From: SZUA-584 sp964441275
GTDB taxonomy: Bacteria; Bacillota; Clostridia; Christensenellales; SZUA-584
Assembly (NCBI GenBank): GCA_964441275.1
Contig: CAYTUG010000003.1
Span: 1-64,000 of the forward strand
Length of the DNA stretch: 64,000 nt
Reading direction: 5' to 3'
A program made the translations under genes and the position numbers. The stretch's first letter is position 1, and the number at the start of each line of letters is the position of its first letter. Shown here in pieces: positions 51,510 through 60,905 of this stretch. Below the pieces are notes generated by a model. It searched no databases. It saw only the letters and a list, made by a program, of their open reading frames with translations, and was not told the DNA's origin.

Positions 51510-52778
51510 ATGTTTGTTGATATTGCAAAGATATTTATTAAAGCGGGCAACGGCGGAGACGGCTGTGTCTCGTTCAGAAGAGAAAAATATATAAGTGCCG
51601 GAGGTCCGGACGGCGGAGACGGCGGAGACGGCGGCGCTATTGTGGTTGTGGCGGACGTTGGTATGCGCACGCTTATGGATTTCAAATATAAACAGCGTTT
51701 TATTGCACAAAACGGGGAATCGGGTAAAAAGAAGAACATGCGCGGCAAAACCGCAGACGATCTTGTTATAAAAGTGCCTGCGGGCACCGTGGTTCGGGAT
51801 TTTGAAACTGGGCGGGTTGTTGCCGATTTGCGCGAGGGGAGGCGGATATTGTTGCCGGGCGGAAGCGGAGGCAAGGGAAATGCCCGTTTTGCAACGCCAA
51901 CAAGGCAGACGCCCAGTTTTGCCACGCCCGGTCGTGAAACAAAGGGCAGGCACGTTGTTCTTGAGCTTAAAACAATTGCGGATGTGGGGCTTATCGGATA
52001 CCCTAATGTGGGAAAATCCACTTTGCTCGCGGCTTCTACAAGCGCGCGGCCTAAAATAGCTTCGTATCACTTTACCACGCTTACCCCTAACCTTGGGGTA
52101 GTGCATACGCATGACGGCGGGTTTGTGATGGCGGATATTCCGGGGCTAATTGAAGGCGCGCATAAAGGCTCCGGATTGGGACACGATTTTTTGCGGCATA
52201 TAGAGCGCACCCGATTGCTTATACATGTGGTGGACGCTTCGTGCGCCGAGGGAAGGGATATTATACAAGACTATAATATAATAAGAAATGAACTGAGGGG
52301 ATATTCCAAACAGCTTAATGAGCGCAAGGAGATTGTAGCCGTTAACAAAATGGACATACCCGGGGCAAAAGAGAATGCCCGGAAGCTGAAAAACTATTTG
52401 TCGCCGCTCGGAATAGAAACCTTTGAGATAAGCGCCGCAACAGGAAAGGGTATTGGCGAGCTTTTGGCGCATGTGAGCAAAACGCTTGGCACTATTGAAT
52501 TGCCCGAACCCATTTTTGAAGACGGGGTGATTGAAGAATGGGCTCTTGAAAAAGATGATACGGAATTTGAAATAGTTTTAAAAAATGGTGTTTATTATGT
52601 GCAGGGCGAGGTGCTGCTTTCAATACTGAAAAAAACAAACCCTAATAACCCTGATTCTATGCGGCATTTTCAAAAACTGCTTGTTGACTTTGGCATAATT
52701 AAGGCGCTGCGCAAAGCGGGGGTTAAAACGGGAGATAGCGTAAGCCTTGAAGGTTATGAATTTGAATTTATAGATTAA
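51510..52778 (+). CDS. obgE: GTPase ObgE/CgtA
   Basis: A 422-residue GTPase involved in 50S assembly, stringent control and, in spore formers, initiation of sporulation. The N-terminal glycine-rich Obg fold (about 1-158) is followed by the G domain with GYPNVGKST (about 164-172) and DIPGLIEGAHKG, and a C-terminal OCT domain (about 335-422). rplU and rpmA (L21, L27), which usually precede obgE, are absent; nth takes that place. Confidence 0.95.
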   Translation: MFVDIAKIFIKAGNGGDGCVSFRREKYISAGGPDGGDGGDGGAIVVVADVGMRTLMDFKYKQRFIAQNGESGKKKNMRGKTADDLVIKVPAGTVVRDFETGRVVADLREGRRILLPGGSGGKGNARFATPTRQTPSFATPGRETKGRHVVLELKTIADVGLIGYPNVGKSTLLAASTSARPKIASYHFTTLTPNLGVVHTHDGGFVMADIPGLIEGAHKGSGLGHDFLRHIERTRLLIHVVDASCAEGRDIIQDYNIIRNELRGYSKQLNERKEIVAVNKMDIPGAKENARKLKNYLSPLGIETFEISAATGKGIGELLAHVSKTLGTIELPEPIFEDGVIEEWALEKDDTEFEIVLKNGVYYVQGEVLLSILKKTNPNNPDSMRHFQKLLVDFGIIKALRKAGVKTGDSVSLEGYEFEFID

Positions 52779-52793
52779 AGAAGGTAAAAGAAT

Positions 52794-53081
52794 ATGCTAA
52801 ACAGCAAACAAAGGGCGGCTTTAAGGTCTATGGCTAATCTGTTAGAGCCCATACTTTTTATCGGTAAGGCGGGAGTTACGGCAAGCGCTATAAATTTAGC
52901 GGATGAAGCGCTTTTATCGCGCGAACTGATAAAAGGAAGCGTACAGCAAAACTCTCCGCAAGATGCCAAACAGGCGCTTGAGCAAATTTGCGACGCATTG
53001 CAAGCGCAACCTGTGGCAGTTTCGGGCAGAAAATTTGTGATCTATAGAAAGAACGACAAAAACCCGGTTATTAAGATATAA
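52794..53081 (+). CDS. yhbY: YhbY family RNA-binding (CRM domain) protein
   Basis: A 95-residue CRM-domain protein with LNSKQRAALRSMANLLEPILFIGKAGVT at the N-terminus and a GRKFVIYRK strand. It binds pre-50S ribosomal particles. The GxxG-like loop appears as IGKAG. It follows obgE by 15 bases, a common pairing. Confidence 0.92.
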   Translation: MLNSKQRAALRSMANLLEPILFIGKAGVTASAINLADEALLSRELIKGSVQQNSPQDAKQALEQICDALQAQPVAVSGRKFVIYRKNDKNPVIKI

Positions 53082-53087
53082 TTGAGG

Positions 53088-54293
53088 TTACGCGGCGCTT
53101 TTTATTAACATTTCGATAAAGTATGCGGCTATGCCGGCTATAACCGCCGGTATTGCGGTTATAATTGTGGCGTATAGCGAGCTGCGGCTGTCTATAGCGA
53201 GCAGCGGAAAAAGCGCATCGCCGTCTTGTGATATTGAATTGGCAAGCAGCGCCGAAAAAGGCAAAATGCCTCTTGCATAAAGTGAGACAAATATCACCTG
53301 GGGACCGCAGCCCGGGATAAGCCCTATCAATACGCCGGCTATAACCGACGATAGGCCGGTGGTGCTTATCCAGCCGGCTATTATGGCTTCCCCGCCTATC
53401 AAAATAACCGCGCATTCATAAATAAAGTGCGCAACAAACACCCACAGGCAAACAAAGGCGGTATCTTCGGCGTTGTGGATAAGAGTTTCTCTTATTGACG
53501 ATAGCTTATGCTCCGATGTTTCATGCCCCTCGTTTTTTACAATGCGTTTTGTAGCTATCATATATAATACGCTAAAAAATATGCCGGCGACGCCAATGTA
53601 TACGCCTATATTAGGAATACATAATGCGGTGTTTATATCAATATCCGCAAGAAGCAATATTCCAAGCACAAGACCTATGCCGATTAGCGCCCAAAAGACA
53701 CGGCAAGCGATTTTATGGGTAAACAACATGGCAGTATGTTTTTCGTGGCTTTGTTTTTTGCTGTGGTGCAAAATCATATCCAAGCTATCACCGTTAGCGT
53801 GGCCAACGTGTTTAGCCGGACAACTGTGTAATTTCGCGTGCACATCGGCAGGTACGGCTGCATTCTTTAATAACTTTTCACGTCTTTTTGAGAACCCTCC
53901 GTCAATTTTGAGAGCATCAACCGCATATCCGGATATAAGCGCCAGCACAAAACTGATTGCTGATATAATTATAAATGCGATAGGCCGCGTTGAAATCAAT
54001 ACGAATGCGGCATCTCCCATTGTTGCAATAAGGGTTGCTATTACCGTGCCGAAAGTAACGCTGCCTTTCAGATAAAGAGGCATGACGAAAATTGCGCCCC
54101 CGCAGCCCGGAGTAAGACCAAGCAGCGCGCCGAAAACAGGCTGCAATCTCTTTGTATTTTCGAGTTTTTGAACAAACCGGCCTTGTGTTTTGTAATTAAA
54201 GTATCCGAAAACAAGCAATACCACGCCAACAAAAACGCCAACCTCTAAAAAGGCACTTTGCGCTGCACCAATAAGCTTTTCGAAGAATAACAT
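53088..54293 (-). CDS. ArsP_2-type permease, putative manganese/heavy-metal exporter
   Basis: A 401-residue protein with about ten membrane helices in two homologous halves. Each half carries a PGCG motif: GLTPGCGGAIFVMPLYLKG near residue 60 and IGLIPGCGPQVIFVSLYARG near 335. Between the halves is a cytosolic His-rich loop (about 145-195) with HSCPAKHVGHA and HHSKKQSHEKH, well suited to metal binding. The family is annotated as a putative manganese or heavy-metal transporter; the metal is not proven. ATG at 54293 has GGGAGG seven bases upstream. It is convergent with yhbY. Confidence 0.82.
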   Translation of the reverse strand: MLFFEKLIGAAQSAFLEVGVFVGVVLLVFGYFNYKTQGRFVQKLENTKRLQPVFGALLGLTPGCGGAIFVMPLYLKGSVTFGTVIATLIATMGDAAFVLISTRPIAFIIISAISFVLALISGYAVDALKIDGGFSKRREKLLKNAAVPADVHAKLHSCPAKHVGHANGDSLDMILHHSKKQSHEKHTAMLFTHKIACRVFWALIGIGLVLGILLLADIDINTALCIPNIGVYIGVAGIFFSVLYMIATKRIVKNEGHETSEHKLSSIRETLIHNAEDTAFVCLWVFVAHFIYECAVILIGGEAIIAGWISTTGLSSVIAGVLIGLIPGCGPQVIFVSLYARGILPFSALLANSISQDGDALFPLLAIDSRSSLYATIITAIPAVIAGIAAYFIEMLIKSAA

Positions 54294-54471
54294 GCAGGCC
54301 TCCCGATATATTAAGCATATATGAATTTATTCATTATATCGGGGCTCGGCGAAATATGTCAACAAAGCGCGAAAGGCGAATTTGCACAATTGTTGGTTAA
54401 TAATATATAACCAGGTTTTTTAGCTGATACTTTATAGCGCAAAAAAGGCTAAGCTTATTGGGCGCAAAAAA

Positions 54472-54633
54472 TTAAGCGGCTTTATTACTCTTCTGATAGC
54501 GCGTAAATCTAACGCGTCTTAACCTTCTTGCGGAATCTTTTCGTTCCATAATGAATAGAATGACGGTAATAGAAATAAGAAACGCAAAAGCCCCTGCAAC
54601 CAACAGCGCCGAAATTACGATTTTGTCCCACAT
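54472..54633 (-). CDS. 53-residue single-helix membrane protein, unknown
   Basis: A short ORF with one N-terminal membrane helix (about 5-28, VISALLVAGAFAFLISITVILFI is its core) and a strongly basic tail (RKDSARRLRRVRF and RYQKSNKAA). AAGGAG lies six bases before the ATG at 54633. I do not recognise a family. A GCGC-flanked imperfect hairpin follows the stop. The good ribosome binding site and sensible topology argue that it is real. Confidence 0.55.
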   Translation of the reverse strand: MWDKIVISALLVAGAFAFLISITVILFIMERKDSARRLRRVRFTRYQKSNKAA

Positions 54634-54971
54634 AGCGGCTCCTTAACAAGAATATACGTTCATATTACACGGGCAAGTGTACCAAAAATGGGACTATTGA
54701 TATAATGGTGTGCAACATCAGCTTTGTTCGGATTCGGATAATTAAGAATATAAATAAAGGAGCCGGACAATAATTGGAAAGATTAATATGAACCCCGCCA
54801 AAAATCACATATGCTTTTAATTTATTGTCTATGACAAAAAGTGTAACCGCAAGGATATATGGTTTATTTCTTTCGTGCAGTTGCCATAATTGGTAACATG
54901 AAGTTTGGCGCAACAATAAACTTTATGTTAACCACAAAGTTTATTGTTAAATATTTATTAAAGCGGGTTGT
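54634..54971. other. intergenic region downstream of glnA
   Basis: AT-rich and without a supported gene. An 84-codon frame on the minus strand (54665-54916) has no ribosome binding site or recognisable domain. The main feature is the long hairpin at 54912-54948. Confidence 0.4.
54912..54948 (-). terminator. long AT-rich hairpin after glnA, probable terminator
   Basis: AACAATAAACTTT (54912-54924) and AAAGTTTATTGTT (54936-54948) are a perfect 13-base inverted repeat with an 11-base loop, 23 bases after the glnA stop. There is no long U-tract on the minus strand, so it may terminate weakly or protect the message end. Confidence 0.5.
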
Positions 54972-56306
54972 TTAGTACTTGGTGAGGTATTGTTTTATCT
55001 CCCACGGGTGAACAGTTTTTTGATAACAATTCCACTCCTTAGATTTGGATTCGTAGTAAGTGTTAAAAATGTGTTCCCCTAAAGTGGCTCTGACAAGATC
55101 GCTTTTTTTGTATTCCTGCAGCGCGCTATAAAGGTTATCGGGTAAACTTAAAATGCCAAGCTTGTTCTTTTCGGCTTCGCTCATCTGATATATATTTTTA
55201 TCGATTGCCGGCGGAGGCGTTAAACCGCTCTTTATACCATCGAGACCGGCGGCAAGCAGCAAGGCAATTGTAAGGTAGGGATTGCACGTTGGGTCCGGAT
55301 TGCGTACTTCCACCCTGGTGTTTGCGCCCCTTGAGGCAGGTATTCGAATCAAAGGACTTCGGTTTTTGCCCGACCAAGCCACATAGCAAGGCGCTTCATA
55401 ACCGGGAACAAGCCGTTTGTATGAGTTTACCGTTGGGTTTGATACCGCAACTATCGGCTTGATATGTTCCATTATGCCTGCAATATAGTTATATGCAATC
55501 CCCGACAGTTCAAGCTTTCCGGCTTTATCATATAATACGTTGGTTCCGTTTGCGTGCAATGAAAAATTAGTATGCATACCGCTGCCGCATATTCCAAACA
55601 GCGGCTTTGGCATAAACGTTGCGTACAGCCCATGCAAAGACGCTATGCTTTTAACCACTATCTTAAAAGTCATAATGTTATCCGCAGCCTGTAACGCATC
55701 GTCATATTTGAAATCAATCTCGTGCTGACCCTGCGCAACCTCGTGATGTGAAGCTTCAATTTCAAACCCCATTTCTTCAAGGGTCAGGCATATATCGCGT
55801 CTTGCGTCTTCGCCCTTATCCATAGGCGCAAGATCAAAATATCCGCCTTCGTCGTGGGTTATTGTGGTGGGCTTTCCATCGGCGCCAATCAAGAAAAGAA
55901 AAAATTCGCATTCCGGGCCGACGTTAACTTTATATCCCATATCAGCTGCCTGCTTCAATGTTGTTTTTAAAACATTGCGAGGACAGCCCTGATATCGAAC
56001 TCCTTCGGTTGTATAGACATCGCAAATAAGCCGGGCGACTTTGCCGGAGCTTTGCAGCCATGGAAATATGGAAAACGTATCGGGATCGGGAATTAAAAGC
56101 ATGTCGGATTCTTCAATGCGCGCAAAACCGTCTATTGAAGAGCCGTCGAACATGCACCCTTTTTCAAGCACCCTTTCCAATTGTTTTGCGGTGATCGCCA
56201 CATTTTTAAGTATGCCAAAAACATCAGTAAACTGCAGCCGTACAAACTTTACGTCGTTTTGTTCGACTAACCTTAAGATATCTTTATTCGAAAATTTATT
56301 TGCCAT
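54972..56306 (-). CDS. glnA: glutamine synthetase, type I
   Basis: A 444-residue GSI-alpha enzyme that makes glutamine from glutamate and ammonia with ATP. Motifs include FDGSSIDGFARIEESDM near the N-terminus, NVGPECEFFLF, HHEVAQGQHEIDFKY and the ATP-site AWSGKNRSPLIRIP. There is no adenylylation Tyr motif of the beta type, as expected for Bacillota. ATG at 56306 has AAGGAGTG nine bases upstream. No GlnR-type operator was recognised in its leader. Confidence 0.96.
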   Translation of the reverse strand: MANKFSNKDILRLVEQNDVKFVRLQFTDVFGILKNVAITAKQLERVLEKGCMFDGSSIDGFARIEESDMLLIPDPDTFSIFPWLQSSGKVARLICDVYTTEGVRYQGCPRNVLKTTLKQAADMGYKVNVGPECEFFLFLIGADGKPTTITHDEGGYFDLAPMDKGEDARRDICLTLEEMGFEIEASHHEVAQGQHEIDFKYDDALQAADNIMTFKIVVKSIASLHGLYATFMPKPLFGICGSGMHTNFSLHANGTNVLYDKAGKLELSGIAYNYIAGIMEHIKPIVAVSNPTVNSYKRLVPGYEAPCYVAWSGKNRSPLIRIPASRGANTRVEVRNPDPTCNPYLTIALLLAAGLDGIKSGLTPPPAIDKNIYQMSEAEKNKLGILSLPDNLYSALQEYKKSDLVRATLGEHIFNTYYESKSKEWNCYQKTVHPWEIKQYLTKY

Positions 56307-56511
56307 TATTACAACACTCCTTTATTATAAAATACATCATAAATGGTTTTTATATCAACAGTTATTTTAATTAATTGTAGTTGACGGCGTTAATGGTAAA
56401 AAAACAACATCAAAAATGTATTTTTATATATGAAATATGAATTGTTTGTGTGGAAAAGCGGCAATTATGCTATAATGAAAACGCAAAACCAATTTTTATT
56501 GGGAGTAAGTT

Positions 56512-59019
56512 ATGAAATACAATTTTAAAAACCGTTTTTTTATATATGGCGCAATTACGGCTACGCTTTTTTTTGTTCTTCTTGTGCAAATGGTTCAGCT
56601 TATGATAGTCAACGGTGAACAATACGCAAAAAAAGTTACGATGTTACAAGAGCGGACGATAACGATATCGGGCGCGAGGGGGAGCATACTCGATAGGAAC
56701 GGGTTGCCTTTGGCTTATGACCAAAAAGCGTTTAATGTGCAGTTTTACCGGGACCCTACAAAGAATACGGAAACCGACAGGGCTTATTATACCGATACGA
56801 TAATTAAAACGATTGATATAATTGAAAAAAACGGCGGTGAAACGATAGACACTTTTGCGATTCAGTACGATGAACCTAAAGACGAATATTATTTCGACTT
56901 TGGTATAACAAACCCGAAAAACATAATAGAGCGCGAAAAAAAGTGGCGGTCGGATATGTATGTTGGCGATAAGCGAACGGTGGAGGAAATATACCTGTTT
57001 CTTAGGAATAGATATCAAATACCCGCCGAGATGAGCTATAAAGAAGCGAGAAAACTGCTTTCAATTTGGCAAGACGTTCAGATTAACTCGTGGGTGGCAT
57101 ATAAACCTGTCAACATTGCTTATGATGTGGGCATCCAGACGGTGGCCGAGATAGGCACATTTGCCGCAGAGTTAGAAGGGATGAGCATAGCGGACAGCAC
57201 CGTGCGGATATATCCCCGCGGCAATGTGGCGGCGCATTCGATAGGTTATTTAGGCAGGATATCCGAAGACGGGTGGGGCACAAAAGATAATCCCGGCAAA
57301 TATCGCGAACTTGGATATAACGTGGATGACCCTATAGGCGTTGAGGGCATCGAGCAATCCATGGAAGAATATTTAACGGGTAACAGCGCAAAGCGTCAGG
57401 GGGTTAAGGTTGTCGAGATAGACAAAAACTCTATAGTGCAAAATGTGCTTTCTTCTTCCGAGCCAAAACAGGGCTATAACGTTATGCTGACAATTGATAT
57501 ACCGCTTCAATTAGCGTTAGAAGAATCGTTGGCAAGAAACATACCGGAAATCAATAAAGAGCAGGTGCATTTATTTGAAAGCAAAAAGTCTACAACTTAC
57601 AAATCTATTGAAGATATAAACAATTTGCGGTTGGCTAAATCAGGCGCCGCGGTTGTACTTGATGTGCATAACGGCGATGTGCTTGCCATGGGCAGCTATC
57701 CGAGCTACGATTTAAACCTTTTTGTCGGGGGTATAAACGCGAAGGATTACGATCCTTTAAAAAACGATCCGGCTGCGCCGCTATTTAACAAGGCGGTATC
57801 AAGCCGCGCGACTCCCGGTTCAATTTTTAAAATGGTAACCGGTATGGGAGGGCTGGTCGAAAAGACAATAACTTTAAACACACGTATCGATGATAAAAGC
57901 CCGTTCGACAAATATGTGCGTTACGGCAAAAAGCCAAGTTGTTGGCAAAAAGATACGTCCAAACACGCAAACCAAACTATAGTCGAGGGGCTTCAGAATA
58001 GCTGTAACTATTTTTTCTTTACAGTTGCCGATGGTCTTGGAATGAGTGCCTTGGAAAAGTGGGGGGAAAACTTTGGACTTACTTCTTCAACCGGTATCGA
58101 ACTGCCGAACGAGGCTATCGGTCAAATCGGCAACCAACAAATTCTTTTTGACCCCAAAAAAGATTTGAGCAAACAAGCGACTTCGATACCGCTGCTTGTC
58201 CAAAGGCGCATAAAAGAGATTATTAAAGAAATTGAGCTCTCCCGTAATGTTGAGTATGATGAAGAAATTATTGAAAAAACGTCAAAAGAGCTTGTGTATC
58301 TTGCGGGTATAGAGTGGACCCCGGACGAAACGGACAGAGGGGTGTTAAAAGACAAATACGGGCTTTCGTTGGGCGATCATGTAAGAAGCATATTGGCCGA
58401 TAATCTTCGCATATCCGAAAAAATATCGCGCGCCAATGGATGGGACAGGCAAATAACAAACCATATTGACGAGCTTCACTGGACGCCTATTATGACAATA
58501 AGCTCAGGGATGGGACAAGGTTATATACAGCTAACTCCTATAGCGGTTGCAAGATATGTAGCGGCGCTGGTTAACGGCGGCAATGTTTACGAGACGCATT
58601 TGGTTGACAAAGTAGTAAATCAGGACGGCGCAGTCGTTATAGAAAAAGAGCCTGTGATTTTCAACACGATCAACGCGCCTAAAGAATATTTTGACGCTAT
58701 CAAGCTGGGCATGCAAAAAGTTGTATCCGGAGAGGACGGCACCGCGCGAAAGTATTTTGACGGTTTCAAATACAGGAACGAAATAGGCGGGAAGACCGGT
58801 ACCGCGCAGGTTTCCACGGTCGATCTTGAAAACAACAGCTGGTTTGTGTGTTTTGCTCCATATGAGGAACCGGAAATAGTCGTTGTTGTTTATGTGCCAA
58901 ACGGTTACGCGGGCGGAATGTCAATTGCAGTTGCGCGAGATATACTTGAGTTTTATCTTGACGGGAAAAAGGAGTTTGCCGAACAAACCATCCCCCAAGT
59001 GGGCACGTTAGCCCAGTAA
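56512..59019 (+). CDS. mrdA: penicillin-binding protein 2 (elongation transpeptidase)
   Basis: An 835-residue class B PBP. N-terminal membrane anchor (about 8-30), dimerisation/pedestal domain with RGSILDRNGLPLAYD, and a transpeptidase domain with SxxK in TPGSIFKM (Ser about 438), SCN in QNSCNYFF and KTGTAQ (about 761). It contains a long insertion in the transpeptidase region (about 555-650, charged) that adds to its length over the usual 650-700. It cross-links peptidoglycan with RodA. A TATAAT lies at 56471-56476 with a poor -35. minCDE follows on the same strand. Confidence 0.93.
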   Translation: MKYNFKNRFFIYGAITATLFFVLLVQMVQLMIVNGEQYAKKVTMLQERTITISGARGSILDRNGLPLAYDQKAFNVQFYRDPTKNTETDRAYYTDTIIKTIDIIEKNGGETIDTFAIQYDEPKDEYYFDFGITNPKNIIEREKKWRSDMYVGDKRTVEEIYLFLRNRYQIPAEMSYKEARKLLSIWQDVQINSWVAYKPVNIAYDVGIQTVAEIGTFAAELEGMSIADSTVRIYPRGNVAAHSIGYLGRISEDGWGTKDNPGKYRELGYNVDDPIGVEGIEQSMEEYLTGNSAKRQGVKVVEIDKNSIVQNVLSSSEPKQGYNVMLTIDIPLQLALEESLARNIPEINKEQVHLFESKKSTTYKSIEDINNLRLAKSGAAVVLDVHNGDVLAMGSYPSYDLNLFVGGINAKDYDPLKNDPAAPLFNKAVSSRATPGSIFKMVTGMGGLVEKTITLNTRIDDKSPFDKYVRYGKKPSCWQKDTSKHANQTIVEGLQNSCNYFFFTVADGLGMSALEKWGENFGLTSSTGIELPNEAIGQIGNQQILFDPKKDLSKQATSIPLLVQRRIKEIIKEIELSRNVEYDEEIIEKTSKELVYLAGIEWTPDETDRGVLKDKYGLSLGDHVRSILADNLRISEKISRANGWDRQITNHIDELHWTPIMTISSGMGQGYIQLTPIAVARYVAALVNGGNVYETHLVDKVVNQDGAVVIEKEPVIFNTINAPKEYFDAIKLGMQKVVSGEDGTARKYFDGFKYRNEIGGKTGTAQVSTVDLENNSWFVCFAPYEEPEIVVVVYVPNGYAGGMSIAVARDILEFYLDGKKEFAEQTIPQVGTLAQ

Positions 59020-59113
59020 AGAACGGGTTGTTAAGATGCGCAATTTAAACAGTGCAGGAAAAAGCGGGCTGAATATCGAATCTTGATTGCTATAACAGTT
59101 ATGTGAGGTTATT

Positions 59114-59779
59114 ATGTCGGTCACAATAAAGGGAAAAGCGGGAGGGATATTGCAGTTAAATATATCTGCCGCCGCATCCTTTAAAGAAATAAAGACAGCT
59201 CTTAACGAAAAACTTTTGCGTCATAAAAAATTTTTCGAGGGGGCGGATCAAAAAGTTGTAATAAGCGGCAAAAACTTTAGCGTCGCACAGAAGAAAGAAA
59301 TAATCCGGCTTTTCGAGATAGATTATAATATTGTCAATGTAACTTTTGAAGACGAAATGGAAAAGCGTTTTAAGCAAGCGCTCAAAGCAGAGAAGAAAGA
59401 GGGCGCAAAAGACGCGCATGATGTAAAAACAGTATCGAAAGAATATCATTGTGCAAAAAGTGTTTTCGTAAACCAAACACTGCGCGGCGGGCAGCGTGTT
59501 GAGTGCGAGGGGGATATCGTTGTTTTAGGCGATGTCAACGACGGGGCTGAAGTTATTGCGGGGGGCAGCATAGCAATAATGGGAACGTTGCGCGGGCTCG
59601 CGCATGCCGGCGCCACAGGCAGGAACGACGTTGTGGTAGCGGCCAATTGCCTTATGCCCAAACAGTTGCGCATAAGCGGCAGGATTGCCGTTTTCCCAAA
59701 ATGTCCGAAAAGCGAAGTTGCGCAAATAGCAGAGTACAAAAATGATAGCATAATAATTCGTCCGTTAAAGCCCCGATAA
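59114..59779 (+). CDS. minC: septum site-determining protein MinC
   Basis: A 221-residue inhibitor of FtsZ ring assembly. The N-terminal MinC_N domain (about 1-100) is followed by a charged linker and the C-terminal beta-helix (about 120-221) with the MinC hallmark RGGQRVECEGDIVVLGDVNDGAEVIAGG and ANCLMPKQLRISGRIAV. It is recruited to the membrane by MinD. 95 bases separate it from PBP2. Confidence 0.93.
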   Translation: MSVTIKGKAGGILQLNISAAASFKEIKTALNEKLLRHKKFFEGADQKVVISGKNFSVAQKKEIIRLFEIDYNIVNVTFEDEMEKRFKQALKAEKKEGAKDAHDVKTVSKEYHCAKSVFVNQTLRGGQRVECEGDIVVLGDVNDGAEVIAGGSIAIMGTLRGLAHAGATGRNDVVVAANCLMPKQLRISGRIAVFPKCPKSEVAQIAEYKNDSIIIRPLKPR

Positions 59780-59820
59780 ACAATCGGGCAGAGCGTGACA
59801 TAATATTGGAGGGCAAATAC

Positions 59821-60615
59821 ATGCAAAAAGTCATTGTGGTCACATCGGGCAAAGGCGGTGTGGGCAAAACTACTACAGTTGCCAACTTAGGCGCCGGTAT
59901 TGCACAGTCGGGCAAAAAGGTTGTGCTGCTTGATACCGACATCGGCCTTAGAAATTTAGATGTGGTGCTTGGCCTCGAAAACAGGATAGTGTACGATCTT
60001 GTTGACGTTATTGAAGGCACTTGCAGGCTTAAGCAGGCGCTTATAAAAGACAAACGCTATGACGGGCTTTTTCTGATTCCCGCTGCGCAAACGCGCGATA
60101 AGATGGCGGTTAGCCCGGATAAAATGAAAAAACTAGTTGAAGAATTAGAAAAAGAATTTGATTATATATTGATTGATTGCCCCGCAGGAATAGAACAGGG
60201 GTTTAAAAACGCAATAGCGGGCGCAAAATCAGCCATTGTGGTTACAGTGCCCGAGGTATCCGCCGTGCGCGATGCGGACAGGATAATTGGGCTTTTATCC
60301 GCAGCGGGCATTGACGATTGCCGGTTGCTCGTAAACCGGATGCGGCTTGATATGGTAAAGAGGGGGGATATGTTGGCGCTTGACGATACGCTTGATATTT
60401 TGGGGATAGAGCTTATCGGCGTAGTGCCGGAAGACGAGAGAATTATTAGATCGTCCAATATGGGAGAGCCGATAATTGCCAACGATAAAGCGCCTGCCGG
60501 AAAGGCATATATTAACATCACCAGGCGGATCTTAGGAGAAAATGTGCCCCTGCTCGACATCGAAGAAGAAGGCGGTATTGCATCGGTATTCAAAAGGCTG
60601 TTTGGAGGCAAATAA
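59821..60615 (+). CDS. minD: septum site-determining ATPase MinD
   Basis: A 264-residue ParA-type ATPase. Deviant Walker A GKGGVGKTT (9-17), switch LLDTDIGLRNLD, IDCPAGIEQGF and a C-terminal amphipathic helix (IASVFKRLFGGK) for membrane binding. It carries MinC to the membrane and cycles with MinE. ATG at 59821 has GGAGGG eight bases upstream; the frame opens at 59806. Confidence 0.96.
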   Translation: MQKVIVVTSGKGGVGKTTTVANLGAGIAQSGKKVVLLDTDIGLRNLDVVLGLENRIVYDLVDVIEGTCRLKQALIKDKRYDGLFLIPAAQTRDKMAVSPDKMKKLVEELEKEFDYILIDCPAGIEQGFKNAIAGAKSAIVVTVPEVSAVRDADRIIGLLSAAGIDDCRLLVNRMRLDMVKRGDMLALDDTLDILGIELIGVVPEDERIIRSSNMGEPIIANDKAPAGKAYINITRRILGENVPLLDIEEEGGIASVFKRLFGGK

Positions 60616-60626
60616 GGGAGAATAAT

Positions 60627-60905
60627 ATGATACGCAGAAAAAACAGATCGAGCAGCATTGCAAAGGAACGTCTTAAGCTTGTGCTTATTCACGATAGAGC
60701 CGGCACATCGCCCTCAAGCAACGTAATGCAGATGCTTCGAAAAGACATTGTTGAGGTTATATCTAAGTATTTCGATGTCGTAGAACAGGATTTTGACGTA
60801 GAAATTAAAAATACGGCCGGGATGAGCAATGGCAGCCGTGCAACGCAGCTTACGGCAAATATCCCCATAAGGAGTATAAAAAATTTAGGGCGCAACAAAG
60901 GTTAG
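60627..60905 (+). CDS. minE: cell division topological specificity factor MinE
   Basis: A 92-residue protein with the anti-MinCD segment SSSIAKERLKLVLIHDRAG and the topological specificity domain LRKDIVEVISKYFDV. It stimulates MinD ATPase and drives pole-to-pole oscillation. Presence of MinE rather than DivIVA alone suggests an E. coli-like oscillator in this organism. The last four bases overlap the convergent downstream gene. Confidence 0.94.
   Translation: MIRRKNRSSSIAKERLKLVLIHDRAGTSPSSNVMQMLRKDIVEVISKYFDVVEQDFDVEIKNTAGMSNGSRATQLTANIPIRSIKNLGRNKG

Noticed and set aside
54665..54916. 84-codon ORF on the minus strand next to glnA
   Set aside because: No ribosome binding site, no domain, and it runs into the glnA hairpin; best treated as non-coding.
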